Origin: Toxorhynchites rutilus septentrionalis
Lineage: Eukaryota > Arthropoda > Insecta > Diptera > Culicidae
DNA length: 64,000 nucleotides
Direction: 5' to 3'
Assembly (NCBI RefSeq): GCF_029784135.1
Contig: NC_073746.1
Location: forward strand, 296,570,089-296,634,088
How positions within the stretch are numbered: position 1 is the stretch's first letter; each line of letters begins with the position of its first letter. The notes under the pieces were generated by a model. That model searched no databases. It saw nothing but the letters and a program-made list of their open reading frames with translations, and was not told the DNA's origin. Positions 22,029 through 32,583 of the stretch are shown here, piece after piece. The translations under genes were made by a program, and so were the position numbers.

Positions 22029-22499
22029 TGTTTGTTGGAAGAAATCAACCGGAAAAACTATGAAGAGATAAAAAAGCTGCGAACATCGTTTCAGGAAGTC
22101 GAAGATGCCTTCAAACAAGAGAAAGAGAGAACCAAGGAAATAAATATGCTATTGGAAAAATGGAAGGAAAAATTTCATGATCTGAAAGAAAAATACCAAA
22201 CGGCCGAAGATCAAATGAAACTGTTCGCTTGTAATAACGCAAAGTTGATTAAGGAAAAAGAAATATTAGACAATCGGTATTCATCATTGCAGGATGAGTT
22301 AACAGCTAAGGAGCAAGAAAAACTTAGTGTGCTTGACACTAACAAAAGTATGATGGAAGAAATCTCGCAAACAAAAATCATTGTATCAGGTCTGGAGAAG
22401 AAACTAAAGGATTATGAAGAAATCAGAATGAAAAATAATGAGCCAAAGAAATTAACTCAGAGCAGCAAACAAGAATCACTAATAAAAATAAGATGGTAA
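22014..22499 (+). pseudogene. Coiled-coil ORF of LTR family, 5'-truncated
   Basis: This 161-aa frame is almost all heptad-like coiled coil rich in K and E (FQEVEDAFKQEKERTKEINM, LEKWKEKFHDLKEKYQ). It ends NNEPKKLTQSSKQESLIKIR plus W and a stop. The end matches the second frame of the full element (50074-50496: NNEPKKSNLNSRQESFIKIR plus W) nearly residue for residue, and the noncoding sequence after the stop also matches. The 5' half is missing because the copy abuts the DNA transposon arm. Unlike the copy at 49247, this one runs through the homologous junction (QTAEDQMKLFACNNAK) without a frame break. No known enzymatic domain is present. Confidence 0.6.
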
Positions 22500-23096
22500 T
22501 ACCAAACTATCTATCAAAATAATAATCAATATATCCCCAATATTTGAATATTTTGAAAGGGGCAATGGGTGAAATTTTTTTTAATCGATGTGGTTCTATT
22601 ATTTTTTTTTCTTCTCTCTCTTCTTGAAACATAAAGTGGGATCAAAGAAGGAACAACTATTATTAACAGTATTCCATCAATTCTGAAAAAAATGCTTATT
22701 TCGTTTGAAAAAAAAAAACATTCCTATCTCCCATACTTCAATAGTATGATCAGGGAAAAATGGGACACTTATCGAATTTTAAATGTGTGATTTTTAATCT
22801 TAAACAAACACACTGGAAGTGGGATTTTTATAAAATGCAAAATTTGCATTAAAGTTTATTAGTAATTAAAAATGTGGGTCAAAATTATATTATCAAACAT
22901 AAAAAAAGAAACATAATAGCGCTATAAATGCGAAGATAATTAATGGAAGAGGCATACAAACCCTTCAAATATATGAAGAAAGAAATAAAAGAGTGAACAA
23001 GGGGATGTTAATAAACATATTATACAAAGAGATATTTTTCATGTAGCTGCAAAAGCTCAACATTCAGGAAAACGAGACTATGTTATTTCACTCTGC
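22500..23096 (+). repeat. 3' noncoding block of coiled-coil element
   Basis: No gene. Closely matches 44540-45080 and 50497-51080, including the CCCATACTTCAATAGTATG hairpin region at about 22732, the AAATTTGCATT palindrome and AATAGCGCTATAAATGCGAA. Confidence 0.6.
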
Positions 23097-23595
23097 ATCA
23101 TTTAACTAATAGAAATTACAATGTTATCAACATCTCGTAAAAAATAGAAGATATTATATGTAGTAGACGAAAGTATTATGAGTAGACGAAACTTGAATCG
23201 ATTGTTTTACTTTCGCCGAGTTTCCACAATTATACAGATAACCTTACTCGTGAGCAAAAATTCTCAGTTAGCCAACCAAGTTTTCTAGTCAACGAACATG
23301 GTCGATGCACAAAATACAATGACGGTTCCATCACTAATCATCAATGCTGTAATTATCGAACAATTTCACTTTCACTGAAATAATTCTGTCAAGCCTCCGT
23401 CTACTTCGTCACTGATTCGTTCAATGATGATTTGCTCTAAAAGAGCGGATACTTTATAGACCGAATTTAATACCCGTCTCCGAAAAATTTGTTACCTTTT
23501 CCGTAAGGTAACGATTGTTCAAATATCCTACCTGCTGATGGTGAAATTCGGTTTCACAGATCGCCAGTGGCCTAGACCGCGAAGTTAGCGTTTCA
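23097..23595 (+). repeat. Dispersed repeat fused to an LTR 3' end
   Basis: The sequence from AGAAATTACAATGTTATCAA (about 23112) through ACCTTACTCGTGAGC to GGTAACG recurs at 31850-32255 and 41508-41950, and in diverged form at 56400-56760. It ends in GTGGCCTAGACCGCGAAG and GTTTCA, the LTR end of the gypsy-like family. It may be a complete LTR of about 475 bp beginning TGTTATCAAC at 23122, but I could not confirm a partner. Confidence 0.45.
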
Positions 23596-23620
23596 TGTGG
23601 TGACGGCGGTAAACTTACCG
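23596..23620 (+). promoter_or_regulatory. Primer-binding site with hairpin
   Basis: TGTGGTGACGGCGG follows the LTR end, with CGGTA-AACT-TACCG pairing at 23607-23620. Compare 18487-18513. A leader with a strong splice donor lies downstream at 24229, interrupted by a non-LTR insertion. Confidence 0.5.
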
Positions 23621-23684
23621 TTAGCCATTTCTGACTAATGTGAAGTGTATTACAGCAAAGAGTGTGTTTGTAGAGATTTTTACC

Positions 23685-24080
23685 TTTTTTTTTTTTTATC
23701 CAAAATATATATTTTTATTAAGGCTCATATGGCGTCAACCTGACGGGGCCGGGAGTTCAATATTTCGACAATGTTTGCCTTATAACTATGTTAGTAATAT
23801 GTAACCGATTACTCGCGGTTGGCTCGAGGTTAGTATTACAAGTGTTCTCATAATTGTGATGTTGCTGTCTTCAATGCTCTGTACCTGTGCCCGACACGGG
23901 ATACTTCCTATTGGGATGCAACCGACCATTAATCAGCAACGCCCCCCTAGTCTGTACCCCATATCTAGCGTGGTGCGTCTTCTCGACCCGAGGAATCCTT
24001 CAAGAATGGTCACTAGCCGGCGCTCGTGTAGAGTTGTCATGAGCGGTACAACCTTTGGCTCTTGTTGAATGATCAGTGGA
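23685..24080 (-). mobile_element. 5'-truncated non-LTR element 3' end
   Basis: Read on the minus strand, the sequence ends in GAGCCTTAATAAAAATATAT and a poly(A) tract (T13 at 23685-23697 on the plus strand). The ~380 bp upstream are GC-richer than the surroundings and non-coding, as a 3' UTR would be. It is inserted in the leader of an LTR element. The right boundary and target duplication are uncertain; AAAGAGTGTGT occurs on both sides (about 23658 and 24108). Confidence 0.5.
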
Positions 24081-24228
24081 CTGCACAACCTTTGGCCCGT
24101 GTATCTGTAAAGAGTGTGTGTATGTATTGCCGCGACTAAGTAAAAGTTTATAGATCCGATAGGAGGGATATGTAAAAAAAAGAACCTGGCCAGCTACAGC
24201 GGACGACTTGCGAATAATGTAATGTAAG

Positions 24229-24234
24229 GTGAGT
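24229..24234 (+). promoter_or_regulatory. Strong splice donor in LTR-element leader
   Basis: ATGTAAG followed by GTGAGTAATC is close to the ideal donor. An almost identical ATGTAAG/GTGAGTGG lies at 30797, in another LTR element. This suggests that some of these elements splice. Confidence 0.45.
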
Positions 24235-24244
24235 AATCTTTTTT

Positions 24245-24588
24245 ATTAACAAGCCAGCTGACCCAGCAACATGAACTGGAAGCTAAAGAAAAAGAGAAAC
24301 TATATGTACTTGACAAGAACAAATGCTTAATAATGGAAAACATGGGAATTAAAAAACTCGATTGAGACACTGGAGAAGAAATTGGAGAATTACGATGAAA
24401 CCAAGATTGAAAATCACTATTTTAGCACATCAATCAAACGTTTAGAAACAGGAATGAACACATTGAAAGATGAGAAAACAGAGCTTATCGTTTCTGCTAA
24501 CACGATAAAAAGTGAAATCAAAACAATGAAAAATAACACACCAAAGAAATTGATACAGAACAGCAAACAAGATTCAACAACAAAATAA
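24245..24588 (+). pseudogene. Coiled-coil ORF fragment of LTR family
   Basis: Coiled-coil sequence resumes after the splice donor. An out-of-frame piece (KEKEKLYVLDKNKC region) precedes the open segment 24382-24588, which ends NNTPKKLIQNSKQDSTTK. The C-terminus aligns with those of the copies at 22499 and 50496, but the final IKIRW is lost by frameshift. It is a third, more diverged family member (MENYDETKIENHYFSTSIKR against NYNETKMENHRLNTLIGQFQ). Confidence 0.55.
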
Positions 24589-24744
24589 TATGGTAATCGT
24601 TATATCGTTATATGTCAGATATTTGAATATTATGAAAGAGGCAATGTGGGAAAATGTTCTAATCGATAATGTTAACAGATGTGGTTTTATTTTTTCCCCA
24701 CGAGACACACTTCAAAGTGGGATTGTATGAAAATTACATAATTA

Positions 24745-24952
24745 CAGGTCGGACTCGATTATATATAATCGCAATTTCAACGTTAATTTTCGAATCCAAT
24801 AAATAATTGAATCACAAAAAACTATTTTTCTATTAATGTTTGACATTTATACATTAATGAAAAAATTGTTTTCTTGAGATTCGATTATGTATAGGATTTG
24901 AAAATAATTGTTGAATAAAATGGTCGACTATATATAATCGAGTCCGACCTGT
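24745..24952. mobile_element. TA-flanked MITE, complete
   Basis: The 208-bp element begins CAGGTCGGACTCGATTATAT and ends with its near-perfect reverse complement (ATATATAATCGAGTCCGACC then TG). TA flanks both ends (24743-24744, 24953-24954). Inverted repeats of 27-28 bp with a TA duplication indicate a Tc1/mariner-derived MITE. The interior is AT-rich and non-coding. Confidence 0.85.
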
Positions 24953-26835
24953 ACTACTAACCTCAAGTATAAATTTAAATTTTACTTGCCCATTATAAAC
25001 AAAAAGAGGGAGGAGACGCTGCAGCCATGGTTAAAAATATATATATATTTCTATGTGATTAACAATTGAAACTGAATGATAGTAAGGATATGCTAATCGT
25101 TCAATAACATTAATCTGGCGAGGGCTAATCAATGAATGGAATCATTAAATATAGGAAACATGATACTATCTAAAGACAAGCTACAGGATAACATGATAAC
25201 AAGTCTTGAGAAACATGAATCAAAGAAAGGAAATTATTATTTAAAAGTATTTCTTCAATTCTGTAAAAACTGCTTATTTTGTTTGGAAAAAAGCTTTCCT
25301 GTCTCCCATACTTTAAAAGTATGAACAGGGCAATATGGGGAAATGGACTTATCGAGATTTAAACAGGTGTGATTTCAAATTTAATAAACACACTTCGAAG
25401 TGGAATTTTAAAAAAGTAAAAGATTGAGCCATATATGTCTACCAGTGTTTGGATTTCGATCAAAATCGAATGATACACAATGTGTCATGCAAGTAAACTC
25501 TCACGAACATATAACCAAATATGAGAGGATTATTCAGATACTTGTATGAATGTCAGTAATCACTTGTGTAACATTTAGTGATTAAACTAAGAGAGTAACG
25601 AAGACTGTTGATTGCATATCCGATCTGTATCAAACATCGCATACCATTTTCGAAGCCTGCGGTGTTGCTAGTAAAACTATGCGGTCTATATGAATATACA
25701 TATTTCAAGGGATAGCGGCGTTAAAAATGGAAAATATAATCTGACTACCCTCCCTTAGCCTCTATCGAGCTAAACAATCATATAGTTTGCGCTCTCTGAG
25801 ACTTAAAAATCAGGATCTGCTACATTAGTTGAATATGAATCTTTCGCTTTGCGTGGTCCGTACGATCCTGCTGTTTCATGATGCATGGAGAGGTCGATAT
25901 GCATATGTTAGAGGCAAAGAAGAAAATAAGCTTTCTGACCAAAAGCGTATATGATAGCTTTGCTTGCATGCTGGTGTGCAATAAAGTGCGAGCCGATGCA
26001 GAGTTGTCTCGTTCTCTTTTGTGTCGTGATTTGCAACACATAACAACAAAAGAATACCGCTGAGGGAAATGTTTCCTGAAAGATCTTATTTGAACGAACG
26101 AAAGCGATTTTTTCAATGAGTGGATCATTTGGCAAACACTGATGTCTACAGCCAATTTAACAAAAATGTTTCCATCAATCGCAATCATAGCTTTTGAATG
26201 TACCGAAGAGCTGGAAAACCAGGAATTCTTTCCTGTAAGGGCATGTATGTCCCAATACTTAATTAAAAGTTCATGAGTAACTAAAATGTGGGTTAAAATT
26301 ATATTATCAAACATATGAATGAAACGAAATAACGCTATAAATGCGAAGAAAATTAATGGAAGAGGTATACACACCCTTCAAATATATGATGAATGAATTA
26401 AAAGAGTAAATAAGGGATTATTAATAAACGTATTATACGAAGAAATTTGAAAAGAAAAGAAAACAATTTTTATTGTAGCTATAAAAGCACAAGTGTTTAA
26501 CGATAAGGCATTTATGGAAATTTTATGGAGATATGATCATTTTGTTTTTCATCTGGAATTGCGGAATTACAGAGTTGAAGGAAATTTTTATTTAAATTAT
26601 ATCCGGAATATAAAAACATTAACTAAAAAAACATTTTCTACGATTTTTTTTCCACAAGTCGAACTCATTTGAAAGAGCTCTACATTATTTTGTTTTGGTT
26701 ATTAGGCAGCAACATCAAATTTGATGTTGGATTACTGTTTTGTGAAACTCCCAACAATTAGCATACAAGAGAAAATAAACAAACATTCGGATTTGTGTAA
26801 GTTTTGAATACCACACTTCCAGTTTTCCCTAAAAC
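24953..26835 (+). repeat. Rearranged noncoding blocks of coiled-coil family
   Basis: There is no supportable gene. The stretch strings together pieces of the family's 3' region: GAGGGAGGAGACGCTGCAGCC at about 25008 (compare 45776 and 51981), the CCCATACTTTAAAAGTATG hairpin at about 25307, and two sets of the AATGCGAAGAAAATTAATGG block (26341). The segment 25420-26130 has no match elsewhere in the window. Minus-strand frames here (for example 25820-26374) show no domain and overlap repeat sequence. Confidence 0.45.
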
Positions 26836-26853
26836 ACGTTGAGTAGGGGGTGA

Positions 26854-27079
26854 TGTAGTGACCCTTTTCACGCGTCCCATTAGAAATAATTTCAATAAGA
26901 AATCTAATTTCAATAATTTCAATAAGAAACATCCTCAGTGAAGGATTAGGTTAAGAGAGAAAATAAAGTAGAGGAGTGCATCATCAGCCACGCAGGAGGA
27001 CAGTCTCGCGGAAAGAAAAGAAGAGTTTTATTCTTTTTAATGCGTAAAGAAAGTGCCCTAGACCGCTCGGGGCGTTGCA
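26854..27079 (+). repeat. LTR, internally shortened, with polypurine tract
   Basis: A polypurine tract GTTGAGTAGGGGGTGA at 26838-26853 precedes an LTR starting TGTAGTGACCCTTTTCACGC and ending GACCGCTCGGGGCGTTGCA. At 226 bp it is shorter than the TRIM LTR it resembles. No primer site follows; the next base enters gag sequence, so a deletion joins the LTR to gag. Confidence 0.6.
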
Positions 27080-28300
27080 TCGAGCTTAGTTATAAATCAA
27101 GGCGAACGTTTATTTGATTTTGCCGATGAAAATGAAAATTAAAGAAATCAAATTGATATGTGGTATTGAATCAGCAATGTTTTTGAAATTTGCTGAATCT
27201 AGTGCAATTGAAAAAATAAGAAATTATTGTTCTCTTCATGGTCAGTCAGCATTTGGAACACCACAGACGCTCGAAGAAGCATGAAACATTCTTGTTTATA
27301 AAAGCTTAGGATCTTTCAAACCAGCCAATCAATTTGATACAATTGATTTAAAAGCTCAAAGAGAAATGAGCTTCAACAAAACTTCAAGATTTAATTTCCA
27401 GCATCAAAACTACCGTAATCGGAATCAATTCCAAAATTTCAAATCTCAATTTGGACGAGACCGAAACAGACAATATTTTTCAAATTACCGGTCGAATTTT
27501 CAATTCAGAGGTAATAACTATTATCAAAATGGTAACAATTTTCGTAGACATAATCCGCAGAATTTTACTGATAATCATGAGAATCAGAGACAATATTATA
27601 ATAATAATCAGCATATCAATAATAGATTTTCAAATAATAGATCCAACAACAATCTTATGAATCAAGGAAACTGTCAAAAAACAAATTTTACGCAATATCC
27701 CATATATCATTTTCGATCAACTAACAATCATACTAAAATTAAAGGGACAGAACAAGATGATAACAATCACAAACACACTTTGTCTGGTTCCAGTCAGAAC
27801 TATTGTCCATCAGAAAAAAAGAGTCGAGTTAATTTTTTCGGAGGAATTGAGACCTCATAACATAGAAAATAATTTTCTCCCTTATATAGAAATTAAAACA
27901 TTATTTGGAAATCTGAAGTTTCTCGTAGACACAGGCGCTAGTAAGAATTATATTTCGCCTGCACATATACACACAAAAATGCAGAAAAACGGAGAACCGC
28001 ATCATTTTACAAACATTTCCGGTTCTCATCGTATCGATAAATTTGTAGAAATTGATATTTTCTTTAATTTTGGATCACTTCCTAAACAGAAATTCCTTCT
28101 ATTCGAATTTCATGAATTTTTCGATGGATACGAGGATACGAGTCTTCGAGATCTTTAGGCGCTATCATCAATGTCGCATCCAACGAACTATTAATAGGTA
28201 GTTTGAAAATTCCTATGAAAAGAAAAGTTCACATACAAAATGAAAAACTTCCAAATCAATAATTCAAATAGCAGAAAAATAACAGTATCAAAGAAAATTG
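27080..28300 (+). pseudogene. Gypsy-like gag and protease fragment
   Basis: Gag sequence begins at about 27090 (INQGERLFDFAD) and continues, with frame breaks, through TPQTLEEA. It then enters the open segment 27366-27860, a 164-aa, extremely Asn-, Arg- and Gln-rich nucleocapsid-like tail without a zinc knuckle. A frame change near 27800 leads into 27757-28158. There LKFLVDTGASKNYISP carries the retropepsin active-site triad DTG-A, and GSLPKQKFLLFEFHEFFDGY with LRDLGAIINVASNELLIGS follows in a broken frame. That order (protease, then the DLGA segment before reverse transcriptase) is typical of the 17.6/297-like gypsy group. Reverse transcriptase, RNase H and integrase are missing. Confidence 0.7.
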
Positions 28301-29381
28301 ATGATTTTCAGATTGTTCATGATGTTCAAAACAAATAAAAACCAAATCTCACAATAAAACAATCTCATGGAACAGTATACAAGAGATACAATAGAAAGAA
28401 CGCAGAAATTATCAAAAACATTAGTAACGAGAAGTTAAAAACTCAAAAACAATTCACAAAAACAAAAACTCAATTACATATTAGTAAATTCGACCAAAAC
28501 AGAAACTATAGAAAAACCGTTGAAAAGATAATAATCATCCAATACTATCTTCCACAGATTCCAATCGTTTAGAGGTGGCCTATGGCATTTAGGATAGTGA
28601 TGAATATAGAATATCGACACAAGTTCGAAATCATAGCTATGAAAAAAAAACATACCGAACATACCGAATACCGAACATTTAACATACCGAATTGAAGACT
28701 GTATCCACAGCGGGACTTTTATAACCATTTGCAACCGAAAAATCGACCAAACAAAACCCAGTTTTTTTTACCATGACACTACTTCACGAATAACACTATC
28801 GATACTATACAATTATACAAAGAAATATCGGTTTACTTTGACCAACTTGCTTCATATGAGGAAATTTAGTGCAAAAAAAGATTAATTAAAACAGCTTTTC
28901 GACACTCTATCAAAATCAATTTCTCTCCTTGCTAAAGACAATTATGACCAGATGCATATGAATACTGCATTTAGAATATTTTTGGCAAACAAAGATTTGT
29001 TCAGAGAGATGTTGTTATATATCTGAAGTAGTAGAGAAAATTATTTAAAAATGAAACGAACAAAAAAAAAGGCAAACTGAGAACGAACAATGTATTATTA
29101 TAAACATCGATATTATTACTTGAAGCATTCTATAAAATAATATGTAAGACAACATAGGAAGTAGAAAGAGAGAAAAAAAATGTATAGCAATAAAATATCA
29201 AAGGAACTTACAATATCAAACATAAAATATATTCTTTAGTACACACAAGTTATAAGCGAAACCAGGCTTAACCTTCAAAACCATCAACAAAGAGCACGTG
29301 TTGTCGAGCGGGTAGTCATTGAACGAGGGTAATGATTTAAAGCAGTTATTATTGCACTATTTAATTAATAGAAATTACAAT
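28301..29381 (+). other. Unrecognised, probably eroded retroelement
   Basis: Asparagine- and lysine-rich broken frames follow the protease and lose any recognisable motif. From about 29020 the sequence matches 38960-39324 and 43813-44140 closely (GTAGTAGAGAAAATGATTTA and onwards), so it belongs to the mosaic repeat that hosts the 547-bp LTRs. I see no intact gene. Confidence 0.4.
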
Positions 29382-29944
29382 TGTTACGGACGGAAATGTC
29401 AAATCAGGGCCGGTGGTAAAATTTGTTTACGATCTAGGGATAATAAAAGAAATATGTGTTTCCCTATCTCGAGCAACGGCGAGAATAGGAGAAACTGAAT
29501 TATGAAACACATGTTTTCCCCGTATCTCGTATAGGAGCGAGAAAGGGAGAAAACAACTAGAAAATAGGTACTTAGAATGACGCAGGCAAAAAGAGATCGG
29601 AGTACGAGTGGTTCGGTATTGTAAAGACGAACAAGGTGAGGCTGTCATGAGGACACCACCTAAAAGCCAAGAGGCATAATAGCGCATATCTCAGAAAACA
29701 GTAGATCGGTCCTGCAAGACGGACAGATCGCCAGGAAAGGCAACACATAAAAGTAATTGGTCCTGCAAGACGGACAAATACCAAGTTGAGCAATAAAATC
29801 ATATAGCGGCGGAGACAACCAGGCGTCTCGCCAATAATTAAAAACCCGGCACCAGGGCCGGTCAGATAGGCGTAGGCAACTAGGTGCCACGCTCGAAGGG
29901 GACGAAGGCATCCAGGCGCCTCATCAAGAATTAAGGTAACAAAA

Positions 29945-30769
29945 ATGGCATCCAATGAAATTAAAATATGTTTATCCGTTGAACTAGCTCGTTCACCTAT
30001 CGAACTCCTGAGACTTCTGGATAACGAGTGTCAAGCCGAAAAAGTCGCTCTGTATGCCAGCTGGGAACTGCATGACAAAGAGTTTGCGGCAAGAATTGAG
30101 CGAGGATGGACGGCCGAAGATGATAAGTGAGAAGCCGAAGAGGAAACACGAGAGATCGCAAAGCTGGAAGAACTCGAAGAACGAAGCTCCAGATACAAGG
30201 CTTCCATCAACAACATAGCAGCGGCCCATGGTATACAGCTTCCTCAGATCAGAATGTATCGAGTGAAGGAACCATTACAACCCGCCAGGAATGCATTAGC
30301 TACTGAGACAGCTGAGTGCAAAGATCCAGAATCTGCTGTCAAGTGCGATACAGTGAAGGCACCGAGCGAATCATCTGGTAATGGAATTGTGGTAAAAGAA
30401 AATCGCGCATGTGGGGAAAGTGAGCAAACAGAACCGGATCTCCCAGTCGAAAATTCGGTTGCTGAAAACAAAAGCTCTGTTGCAACACCAATCGCTGCAC
30501 AGAAAGCTGAAGTTGAACAAATGCCACTGACTGAATCAAATGAAGAAATTTCCGAGCAGCTTGAATGCAAGCCGACAAAGATGATCCAAAAAATGAGCAG
30601 CACATGTGGAATGCTGCTGACTGAGTCTGAGTTACATCCGGTATACAAAGGCGCCATTGGAAATCCGGACCACTACCACACCCCTCGTTACTATTATCAC
30701 CGACGACGCATGAAAGGTGATTACCAACCGATTTGTGCAGCAATGAAGCTACTTGGATTTCCAGTATGA
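29945..30769 (+). pseudogene. Unrecognised element protein, one in-frame stop
   Basis: One frame runs from ATG 29945 to the stop at 30769, 274 codons, broken only by a TGA at 30128-30130. The N-terminal part reads MASNEIKICLSVELARSPIE, then RLLDNECQAEKVALYASWEL and an acidic helix-like stretch; relatives lie at 38387 and 43237. The middle is low-complexity and acidic (SENSVAENKSS-like, EQTEPDLPV). The C-terminus has YHTPRYYYHRRRMKGDYQP, basic and aromatic. There is no zinc knuckle and no protease or polymerase motif. The position in an LTR element suggests a gag-like or accessory protein. I do not recognise a family. A splice-donor-like AAG/GTGAGT lies just after the stop at 30797. Confidence 0.5.
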
Positions 30770-31302
30770 CAACAAGCGATGACCCGGAAAGGAAATGTAA
30801 GGTGAGTGGGCTTTCGTAGGAGGAAATGAATAATTAATATTTTGATTTTAAATGAATATAAACTTTATATGGGAAAATGGCACTGTAATGATGGCCAATA
30901 ATTTGTATTTCATAATCAAACCACAATATAATGTATTGAGTCATTTAATGCAACAAACCAAGTTGAAATGGAAAAAGTAGGGCTGTTGAAGGTTATAAGG
31001 AACTTTTACGGAAAAAATATATGAAAATCAAGAAGAACAAAATGACACGTAGGAGCCATTTATAAGAAAAAAAAATGAATAAAGTTCACTAGATATAAGC
31101 TTTGATAAAAACAAAAAATACATCTTAAAATTTTAGTGCCAAACAAGGACCATAGAGATAATATGATACAATTAAATACCATTAGAAATCAGGAATGAAA
31201 GATAGAATAGAAGCAGGTTGCCATAACAAAGAAAATTGCACTCATATGAATGTACCGTCCGTATCAGGTTTTATAAATCTACTTGATTTATCAGGGCCGG
31301 AA

Positions 31303-31849
31303 TGTTACGGACGGAAATGTCAAATCAGGGCCGGTGGTAAAATTTGTTTACGATCTAGGGATAATAAAAGAAATATGTGTTTCCCTATCTCGAGCAACGG
31401 CGAGAATAGGAGAAACTGAATTATGAAACACATGTTTTCCCCGTATCTCGTATAGGAGCGAGAAAGGGAGAAAACAACTAGAAAATAGGTACTTAGAATG
31501 ACGCAGGCAAAAAGAGATTGCCGGATAAGCAGGTAGAACACATGGCAGGAATAACTGAAATGACGCAGGCAAAAAGAATTTGGCACCAAGGCAAAAGAGA
31601 AGTAATGAATACCCTTGCGCACCAACAGGCAGTTATTATTGTGATAAGATGTTCAGGTAGCTTATCGCTATGTGTGGTGAGGGTAGAATTAAGAACTGGG
31701 GAGATAGTTTTAGTATAAAAACTGTAGAAATCACAGAAATAAAAACTCTCGATTCGTCCACGGAAGAAGCGTTTTCTTTGTGAGTAGAATCCGAACCAGC
31801 TAGTCAAATTACTAGCATCTAGGGAATTTTGACATTCCCTAGATTAACA
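31303..31849 (+). repeat. 547-bp LTR, complete copy
   Basis: TGTTA...TAACA ends; almost identical to the copies at 39325-39871 and 40114-40659. Several 66-104-codon frames on both strands recur in all copies; they are shadows of the repeated noncoding LTR, not genes. Confidence 0.75.
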
Positions 31850-32275
31850 ACAATGTTATCAACATTACCTTCAATACGTTGTCATGTAAAAAATAGTTTG
31901 ATCTACATAGAAATATTATAAGTAGACGAAACTTGAATTGATTGTTCTGCTTTCGACGAATTTCCACAATTATGCTGACTACCTTACTCGTGAGCAAAAA
32001 GTCTCGGTTATCCAACCATGTTTCCTAATGAACGAACATGGTGGATGCACAATATACAATGACGATTCCATCACTGATTTTCAAAGCTGTCGCACAATTT
32101 CACTTTGACTACAATAATTCTATCAAGCTTCCGTCTACTTCGCCGATGATTGTTCGAATGATAACTTGCTCTAAGAGTGTAAATATTTTATAGGTCAAAT
32201 TTAATACCCGTATCCGAAAAATTTGCTACCTTTACCGTGAGGTAACGCTTGTACTCCGCAGACGCTCGAAGAAGC
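31850..32275 (+). repeat. Dispersed repeat and gag sliver
   Basis: This is the right-hand continuation of the insertion target of the 547-bp-LTR element, matching 41530-41945. The last 20 bp, CCGCAGACGCTCGAAGAAGC, are gag sequence (compare 27253 and 17908) cut by the next LTR. Compared with 42360-42394, about 430 bp are deleted. Confidence 0.55.
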
Positions 32276-32475
32276 TGTTGTGGTGTGGATATCGCCCCGA
32301 CATTGTTTACTCAGGATTCAATCGTGTAAAAGTAGATCGGCATAAGTGACAACGTGTTTATATTCAATTCGTCTCTCTTTTTCTTATCTATTATGCGTAG
32401 GTAGATAAGCCTAGTTGATCAGTACAAAGGTGAAGTCGTTTATGGGGAAGGATAGAGAAAAAGGCCAGTCCAACA
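32276..32475 (+). repeat. 200-bp LTR with primer site
   Basis: The LTR starts TGTTGTGGTGTGGATATCGC and ends AGGCCAGTCCAACA, with short TGTTG/CAACA inverted ends. After TTTT comes TGGTGTCAGAGG (32480), a primer-binding site, then a CAA/GTGAGT splice-donor-like site. It is the 5' LTR of an element whose body has been lost about 100 bp later, where composite element copy 3 begins. A second copy with the same left flank lies at 42395-42594. Confidence 0.75.
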
Positions 32476-32583
32476 TTTTTGGTGTCAGAGGAAAACAAGT
32501 GAGTACCTTTTAATAGTATCTATAAATATCTATATAAAGACTTATGTTCAAGTAACAAACCAGAAGTGATTGAATAAAGGTAA

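Larger units (their letters stand above)
29382..31849 (+). mobile_element. LTR element with 547-bp LTR, 5-bp target duplication
   Basis: The left LTR starts TGTTACGGACGGAAATGTC at 29382 but is cut after about 216 bp and fused to internal sequence. The right LTR is complete (31303-31849, ending CATTCCCTAGATTAACA). ACAAT flanks the insertion on both sides (29377-29381 and 31850-31854). An empty version of the site is present at about 41512-41545 (TTAATAGAAATTACAATG, one ACAAT). The only protein frame is 29945-30769. No reverse transcriptase is present and the 5' LTR is defective, so the copy is dead or non-autonomous. A 5-bp duplication fits Bel/Pao elements as well as some gypsy types. Confidence 0.7.

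Noticed and set aside
23856..24068. 70-codon plus-strand frame with SRRSCRV motif
   Set aside because: It is antisense to the 3' UTR of a minus-strand non-LTR insertion.
25820..26374. 184-codon minus-strand frame
   Set aside because: Overlaps family repeat blocks at its start, has no domain and is not kept in matching copies.
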